From NCBI GenBank assembly GCA_910577885.1, contig CAJTNK010000082.1, forward strand, positions 1-8,899: 8,899 nucleotides of DNA, in the 5' to 3' direction. Both the position numbers and the translations under genes were made by a program. The DNA is from an uncultured Rikenella sp. (GTDB lineage: Bacteria; Bacteroidota; Bacteroidia; Bacteroidales; Rikenellaceae). Shown piece by piece: positions 5,443 through 8,899 of the stretch. How positions within the stretch are numbered: position 1 is the first letter of the stretch; the number at the start of each line of letters is the position of its first letter. The notes under the pieces are model-generated. The model had not been told where the DNA came from. It made no database searches and saw only the letters and a program-made list of their open reading frames with translations.

Positions 5443-6519
5443 TTAATAGTGGAAATTAGCGGGGATTTCGAAGAGGAAAGTGAAGGGTTTTGTGGAAACG
5501 AATTGGGATGTTGCATTCCCGGCATACTCTTCGCCGCCGGTGAGGGTCAGTTTCCGGACCGGTGCACCGGGTTTGAGGTCCGCCTCCTGGAGGTCGACCC
5601 AGAGGATGGCCGGTGCGAGGGTCGTTTCGAAGTAGTAGACCCGATTTTTCTGGTCACTCACCGACCGCCAACGCGTCGAAGCATTGTTCGGATGGTCCGG
5701 GGTCGAAATACCCAGCGGAACCGACACCGCACGCATCACGCTGAAGACCCCCGCCACGGCAGCCTTCGGATCTTCGGTCCGCTCTATCGCATTGATATAG
5801 AAGCTCGCCCGCACGAAACGATCCGACGACTTGTGCGTCCCCGGCATCATGTTCAGCCCTCCGATCGGCGCCCAGTAGTCGCGGACGGCCAATTGCAACG
5901 GATAGGCCGGTGAATTGGTCAATACCTGGTGTTCGCGCCCCTCGTAGATATTGATTTCCCCGTCGATGTATTCCACAATCGCGCTGTTCCCCGTGCTGTC
6001 CGAGATGGCCATGTGCATGGTCGAAGCCTGGCCGCCGGGCATAGCCGGCGCGTGGATCATGAACCGGTCCTTCTTCAGCGTAGCAACAGCTTCCGAAACC
6101 GTTGCAAAGTTATCCAACACATACTGACACCAGATACTCATCCCCATCACCGGACGATTATCGTCCTCTCCCGGCCGGTCATACCGACTCTCGGTCAGGT
6201 AGAGCAGCTGCACCACCAGTCCCATTTCATTCATCCCTTCCGAAGTCCCGATGTCATACGAAACGGCCACCACGCTCCCGTACCGCGAGGTCCAGGTCAG
6301 GCGAGGCGTCTTGTCATAGCTGACGCGTTCCATCCCCCGGGGCAACAACCATAGGTTGGTGGGCATCTCCTCGCGCCAATCCATCGTGCGCCCCGTAACG
6401 ATCATGTTGTTCGGACCGAGATACACGGCGTGCGTACAAGCTTCGGCCTCCGGCGCGACAAAGGCCGCGCCGCCCAACAAACCCGCCAGACACCAGGCGG
6501 TAATCTTCCAATTTTTCAT
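5443..6519 (-). CDS. Secreted choloylglycine hydrolase-family linear amide C-N hydrolase (bile salt hydrolase / penicillin V acylase type)
   Basis: These N-terminal-nucleophile enzymes hydrolyse amide bonds such as those in conjugated bile salts or penicillin V. From the ATG at 6517-6519 the product has 358 residues. It has a Sec signal peptide: basic MKNWK, a hydrophobic run to about 21, then APEAEA. Cleavage after Ala27 would expose Cys28, the catalytic nucleophile, in CTHAVYLG. Other family residues are visible: TGRTMDW (Arg44, Asp47), GMNEMGL (Asn97), TNSPAYPLQ (Asn202) and STRWRSVSD (Arg283/285). Asn202 is 174 residues after the Cys, the spacing expected for the conserved Asn175. Length is normal and the likely site is the periplasm. 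A longer frame to 6636 was rejected because it runs through a terminator. The gene has its own promoter candidate and is separate from rny. Substrate (bile salt versus penicillin V or N-acyl signals) cannot be decided by eye. Confidence 0.92.
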   Translation of the reverse strand: MKNWKITAWCLAGLLGGAAFVAPEAEACTHAVYLGPNNMIVTGRTMDWREEMPTNLWLLPRGMERVSYDKTPRLTWTSRYGSVVAVSYDIGTSEGMNEMGLVVQLLYLTESRYDRPGEDDNRPVMGMSIWCQYVLDNFATVSEAVATLKKDRFMIHAPAMPGGQASTMHMAISDSTGNSAIVEYIDGEINIYEGREHQVLTNSPAYPLQLAVRDYWAPIGGLNMMPGTHKSSDRFVRASFYINAIERTEDPKAAVAGVFSVMRAVSVPLGISTPDHPNNASTRWRSVSDQKNRVYYFETTLAPAILWVDLQEADLKPGAPVRKLTLTGGEEYAGNATSQFVSTKPFTFLFEIPANFHY

Positions 6520-6557
6520 ATTCAAACGTTTTTTATAGTGATTTATATGGAAACGGA

Positions 6558-6588
6558 CAAAATCCCCCACCCCGTTCGATCTTGCAAA
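6558..6588 (-). promoter_or_regulatory. Candidate promoter of the choloylglycine hydrolase-family gene
   Basis: On the minus strand TTTG (plus 6585-6588), a 19-nt spacer and GGATTTTG (plus 6558-6565) follow the Bacteroidota TTTG-N19-TAnnTTTG layout, with the TA replaced by GG. The predicted start near 6551 gives a leader of about 30 nt before the ATG at 6519, much like the rpmB promoter. Confidence 0.42.
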
Positions 6589-6601
6589 GAACGCGCCAAA
6601 T

Positions 6602-6650
6602 AAAAAACTCCGCGTCGGTTTGCACTTTCGGTGCAAAACCGACGCGGAGT
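6602..6650 (-). terminator. Rho-independent terminator downstream of rny
   Basis: A stem of about 19 bp with one bulged base pairs 6607-6625 with 6631-6650 around a 5-nt loop. On the minus strand it is GC-rich at its base (ACTCCGCGTCGG) and is followed directly by a run of T (plus A6602-6607). It ends leftward transcription from rny about 80 nt past the stop and isolates the hydrolase gene. Confidence 0.88.
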
Positions 6651-6730
6651 TCCATCCATCTATAATACAGCCGCCGAGAACACGTGTTCCCCGCCCCCCA
6701 ACGCCTCCCCCCCCAGCGAACGCCTATTTA

Positions 6731-8272
6731 TTATTTCGCATAACTGATCGACCGGGTCTCGCGAATCACCGTGATTTTGACCTGTCCCGGATAGGTCATC
6801 TCGTCCTGGATCTTCTTGGCAATATCATGCGAGAGGATCTCAGCCTGCTGGTCGCTGATCTTCTCGCTGCCGACGATCACACGCAACTCGCGCCCCGCCT
6901 GGATAGCATAAGTCTTCAACACCCCCGGATGCGCCAGCGCGATGTCCTCCATCTCCTTCAACCGTTTGATGTAGCTTTCGACCACTTCCCGCCGAGCCCC
7001 CGGCCGAGCCCCCGAGATGGCGTCGCAAACCTGTACGATCGGCGCAATCAGCGTGGTCATCTCCATTTCGTCGTGGTGCGCCCCGATGGCATTCACGACC
7101 TCCGGTTTCTCTTTGAACTTCTCGGCCAGCTTCATCCCGATAATGGCATGCGGCAGTTCCGGTTCATCGTCCGGCACCTTCCCGATGTCATGCAACAGCC
7201 CGGCCCGACGCGCCAACTGCGGATTCAGCCCCAGTTCGGCCGCCATAATCCCGCTCAGATTGGCCACCTCGCGCGAGTGTTGCAACAGGTTCTGCCCGTA
7301 GGAAGAGCGGTATTTCATCTTCCCGATCAACCGGATCAGCTCCGAGTTCAGGCCATGTATCCCGAGGTCGATCGCCGTCCGCTTGCCGACTTCGACGATC
7401 TCCTCTTCGATCTGTTTCTGGACCTTGGCCACGACCTCTTCGATCCGGGCCGGGTGGATTCGCCCGTCGGTCACCAGCTGGTGCAGCGCCAGCCGCGCAA
7501 TCTCCCGCCGCACCGGATCGAAGCCCGACAAAATGATCGCCTCCGGGGTATCATCGACGATGATTTCGACACCGGTCGCCGCCTCGAGCGTCCGGATATT
7601 CCGCCCCTCGCGACCGATAATCCGCCCCTTGATCTCATCCGAGTCGATGTTGAAGACCGTGACCGAATTTTCGATCGCCGCTTCGGTAGCCACCCGCTGA
7701 ATGCTCTGTACGACGATTTTCTTGGCCTCCTTGTTGGCGGTCATCTTCGCCTCGTCGATAATGTCGTTGATATAAGCGGCCGCCTCGCTCTTGGCCTCCG
7801 ATTTGAGCTGTTCGATGAGCTGCGCCTTCGCCTCGTCGATCGACAGGCCGCTGATCTGTTCCAGTTTCACGATCTGTTCTTTGGTGAGCCGGTCGAGCTC
7901 CTCTTTCCGCCCGGCCAGCGACTGCAACTCGCTTTCGACTTTCGCCCGGGTCCCTTCGAACTCCTTCCGCTGTTTGTTGAGTTGATCGGCCTCCTGGTTG
8001 AGCTGCGTCTCGCGGTGTTTGATCTTGGCTTCGATCTGTTGCATCCGCGTGTTCCGCTCGGCCACCTGCCGCTCGTGTTCGGCTTTCATCTGGAGAAACT
8101 TCTCCTTGGCTTGCAAGATCTTCTCTTTCTTGAGCATCTCGCTGTCCTGCTCGGCTTCGCGCAGGATCGCGGTGCGGCGTTTCTCGGTCGACCGGTAGGT
8201 CAGCATATAAGTCACGTACCCCACCACGGCGGCTGCGACGACGGAACTTATAATGATTGTCAGTATATCCAT
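6731..8272 (-). CDS. rny: Ribonuclease Y
   Basis: RNase Y is a membrane-anchored endoribonuclease that starts decay of mRNAs and processes some transcripts. The 513-residue protein has all its parts: an N-terminal transmembrane helix (about 3-25, with IIISSVVAAAVVGYV), a long charged coiled coil (about 28-200), a KH RNA-binding domain with GRIIGREGRNIRTLE (216-230), and an HD hydrolase domain. The HD domain contains LLQHSREVANL (329-339), the metal-binding pair in GLLHDIGKV (His361, Asp362) and GAHHDEME (397-404). Length is as expected (about 510-520). The ATG at 8270-8272 is chosen because it leads straight into the membrane helix. It is a lone gene here, with a terminator 80 nt downstream and a structured RNA upstream; no clear promoter of the TTTG/TAnnTTTG type is visible in the 110 nt before it, so transcription may come through the RNA region. 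Confidence 0.98.
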   Translation of the reverse strand: MDILTIIISSVVAAAVVGYVTYMLTYRSTEKRRTAILREAEQDSEMLKKEKILQAKEKFLQMKAEHERQVAERNTRMQQIEAKIKHRETQLNQEADQLNKQRKEFEGTRAKVESELQSLAGRKEELDRLTKEQIVKLEQISGLSIDEAKAQLIEQLKSEAKSEAAAYINDIIDEAKMTANKEAKKIVVQSIQRVATEAAIENSVTVFNIDSDEIKGRIIGREGRNIRTLEAATGVEIIVDDTPEAIILSGFDPVRREIARLALHQLVTDGRIHPARIEEVVAKVQKQIEEEIVEVGKRTAIDLGIHGLNSELIRLIGKMKYRSSYGQNLLQHSREVANLSGIMAAELGLNPQLARRAGLLHDIGKVPDDEPELPHAIIGMKLAEKFKEKPEVVNAIGAHHDEMEMTTLIAPIVQVCDAISGARPGARREVVESYIKRLKEMEDIALAHPGVLKTYAIQAGRELRVIVGSEKISDQQAEILSHDIAKKIQDEMTYPGQVKITVIRETRSISYAK

Positions 8273-8383
8273 TCCTGTGTGTAATTATTTAAGTGTGTAT
8301 GTATGTTGTGTGTTTATTGTTTTGTTTTCTGTTGATTTTCGCCCCCCTCTCCCCGTCTGCGTGCGCGAGGGGAGTCCGGATAC

Positions 8384-8622
8384 AAAAAAAGCATGGTTTC
8401 CTTCGATGGTTTGACGAAAACTCCGGTCAAATCATGGATGGAGCCGCCTCGGGATTTGGGACTTCCAACGTCCCGCCGCGCCTCGATGAGGCTGCGTTTG
8501 GAGTACGGGAACCCGCCGCGTCCCGGGTAAGGGCGAGCGGGGCAAGGCCTGTCCTACGTCCTGAGAGTTGTGAGCTCCAAGTAGTTAGTGTTGAGTATCG
8601 CAAAGCAAAAAGGAAACCATGC
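8384..8622 (-). ncRNA. Candidate structured non-coding RNA upstream of rny, possibly 6S-like
   Basis: A perfect 13-bp closing helix pairs 8391-8403 (GCATGGTTTCCTT) with 8610-8622, enclosing about 206 nt without a convincing ORF. On the minus strand the helix is followed at once by seven T (plus A8384-8390), a natural 3' end, whereas the plus strand has none, so I favour the minus strand. Inside are several local stems: one pairing 8406-8415 with 8426-8435 (fully paired only as plus-strand RNA, with one G-U), a GGGAC/GTCCC hairpin and GCCTC/GAGGC. A longer-range TGGAGC/GCTCCA pairing is possible. Size, a terminal closing helix and a location beside rny fit a 6S RNA, and my recollection that Bacteroidota 6S RNA can lie in this neighbourhood is unverified. 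RNase P, tmRNA and SRP signatures are absent. I could not derive the full fold. Confidence 0.5.
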
Positions 8623-8822
8623 GGGCATGCGTCAGTTTCATTTTTCGGTGTATGTGCCGGGCACTTCAGAGCTTCGGGAGGTTCGGCCAGCTTCGGTTTC
8701 CGTTGCTGCCGTCTCCCCTCCCCCCTTTCATGCCCGAAAGAACGTTATCTCTCCCCAAAGCCCCCTGCAAAAACTCGCCCCCCTCAAAAAAAACTCCCCC
8801 TCGCCCTCTCGCCACCACCCCC
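8623..8822. other. C-rich intergenic stretch with no recognised gene
   Basis: About 200 bp of strongly C/T-skewed sequence with several short C runs and an A8 run. No convincing ORF, promoter of the Bacteroidota type, or tRNA was found. It includes the short direct repeat GCATG-CCC-GCATG on the minus strand beside the closing helix of the candidate RNA. Confidence 0.5.
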
Positions 8823-8899
8823 TCACGCTTGTTTTTTCCGAGGTCTTCCTCGCCTGGCCTTCGGCTTCACGATGGTCGCCACACTCCCCCCCCCCCCCC
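8823..8899 (-). CDS. Possible C-terminal tail of a minus-strand gene with an AT-hook-like motif (partial)
   Basis: Reading leftward from the window edge, one frame gives a Gly run (from the C tract), then SVATIVKPKARRGRPRKKQA and a TGA at 8823-8825. RRGRPRKK is a good match to the AT-hook, a minor-groove DNA-binding motif often found at the ends of chromatin-type or regulatory proteins. Only about 20 residues lie outside the homopolymer, so the gene itself is not recognisable. The Gly run may not be real, because the C tract may be an assembly end. The identification is weak. Confidence 0.25.
   Translation of the reverse strand, partial: GGGGSVATIVKPKARRGRPRKKQA

Noticed and set aside
6520..6636. 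N-terminal extension of the hydrolase gene to 6636
   Set aside because: It would run through the strong rny terminator and the promoter candidate, and would put 39 residues ahead of an otherwise perfect signal peptide beginning MKNWK.
6620..8284. 554-codon open frame on the plus strand
   Set aside because: It is antisense to the complete, fully motif-supported RNase Y gene; the peptide is rich in His, Pro, Arg and Leu from GC-rich shadow coding and shows no family features.
8365..8382. GAGGGGAGTCCGGATAC resembling the start of RNase P RNA (GAGGAAAGTCCGG)
   Set aside because: The other conserved RNase P RNA regions (ACAGAA-type and the 3' partner strand) are not found downstream on the plus strand.
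8557..8570. CTGAGAG within the candidate RNA, reminiscent of a TPP riboswitch
   Set aside because: The other TPP signatures (GGGG/CCC arm motifs and ACCTGA at the right spacing) are absent, and rny is not a thiamine gene.
1..8899. CRISPR array, tRNA, rRNA or transposase gene
   Set aside because: No regularly spaced direct repeats, no tRNA cloverleaf with a TTCGA arm, no rRNA sequence and no transposase motif were seen anywhere in the window.

Overview
The window looks like chromosomal DNA from a GC-rich member of the Bacteroidales (Bacteroidota), plausibly Alistipes or another Rikenellaceae. The evidence is the gene set (the rpmB-rpmG-DUF4295 trio with a Bacteroidota-type L33 that lacks zinc cysteines, a LuxR-type regulator paired with a hemerythrin-like protein, a secreted choloylglycine hydrolase-family enzyme, and RNase Y), start sites without Shine-Dalgarno sequences, and promoter candidates matching the Bacteroidota TTTG-N19-TAnnTTTG pattern. 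The genus is inferred from style and not demonstrated.

Layout from left to right. 1-267 holds at most the uncertain 3' end of a plus-strand gene. dprA (DNA-processing protein) runs leftward at 255-1346. 1347-1722 is a divergent intergenic region containing structured repeat element A, flanked by two closely similar promoter/leader segments. A rightward group follows: hemerythrin-like protein (1723-2412), overlapping LuxR-type regulator (2394-3008), and an NAD-dependent epimerase/dehydratase (3045-4055). Next is a ribosomal-protein operon with its own promoter candidate: rpmB (4173-4406), rpmG (4439-4621) and a 52-residue DUF4295 protein (4660-4818), ending in a strong bidirectional terminator at 4921-4967. 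4968-5442 holds structured repeat element B plus a remnant of another repeat end. Two leftward genes follow: a secreted linear-amide C-N hydrolase (5443-6519) and rny/RNase Y (6731-8272), separated by a strong leftward terminator and a promoter candidate for the hydrolase. Upstream of rny lies a probable structured non-coding RNA on the minus strand (about 8384-8622), possibly 6S-like. The window ends in a run of 14 C, with a possible gene tail carrying an AT-hook-like motif.

The most unusual content is the pair of about 270-285 bp intergenic elements. Each is built from two outer hairpins of exactly 24 nt (11-bp stem, 2-nt spacer), two inner short hairpins, and a large central palindrome. 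Stem sequences differ among the hairpins while pairing is kept. By their outer modules the two copies are inverted relative to each other and bracket the 3.4-kb rightward gene block. They look like a dispersed, structure-constrained repeat family, possibly a MITE-like or REP-like element doubling as bidirectional terminators. No transposase is present in the window.

Functionally the window mixes housekeeping roles (translation, mRNA decay, DNA uptake/processing) with one likely host-interaction enzyme acting on bile salts or penicillin V-like amides. The hemerythrin-like/LuxR pair may be a small sensing module, possibly co-transcribed with the epimerase.
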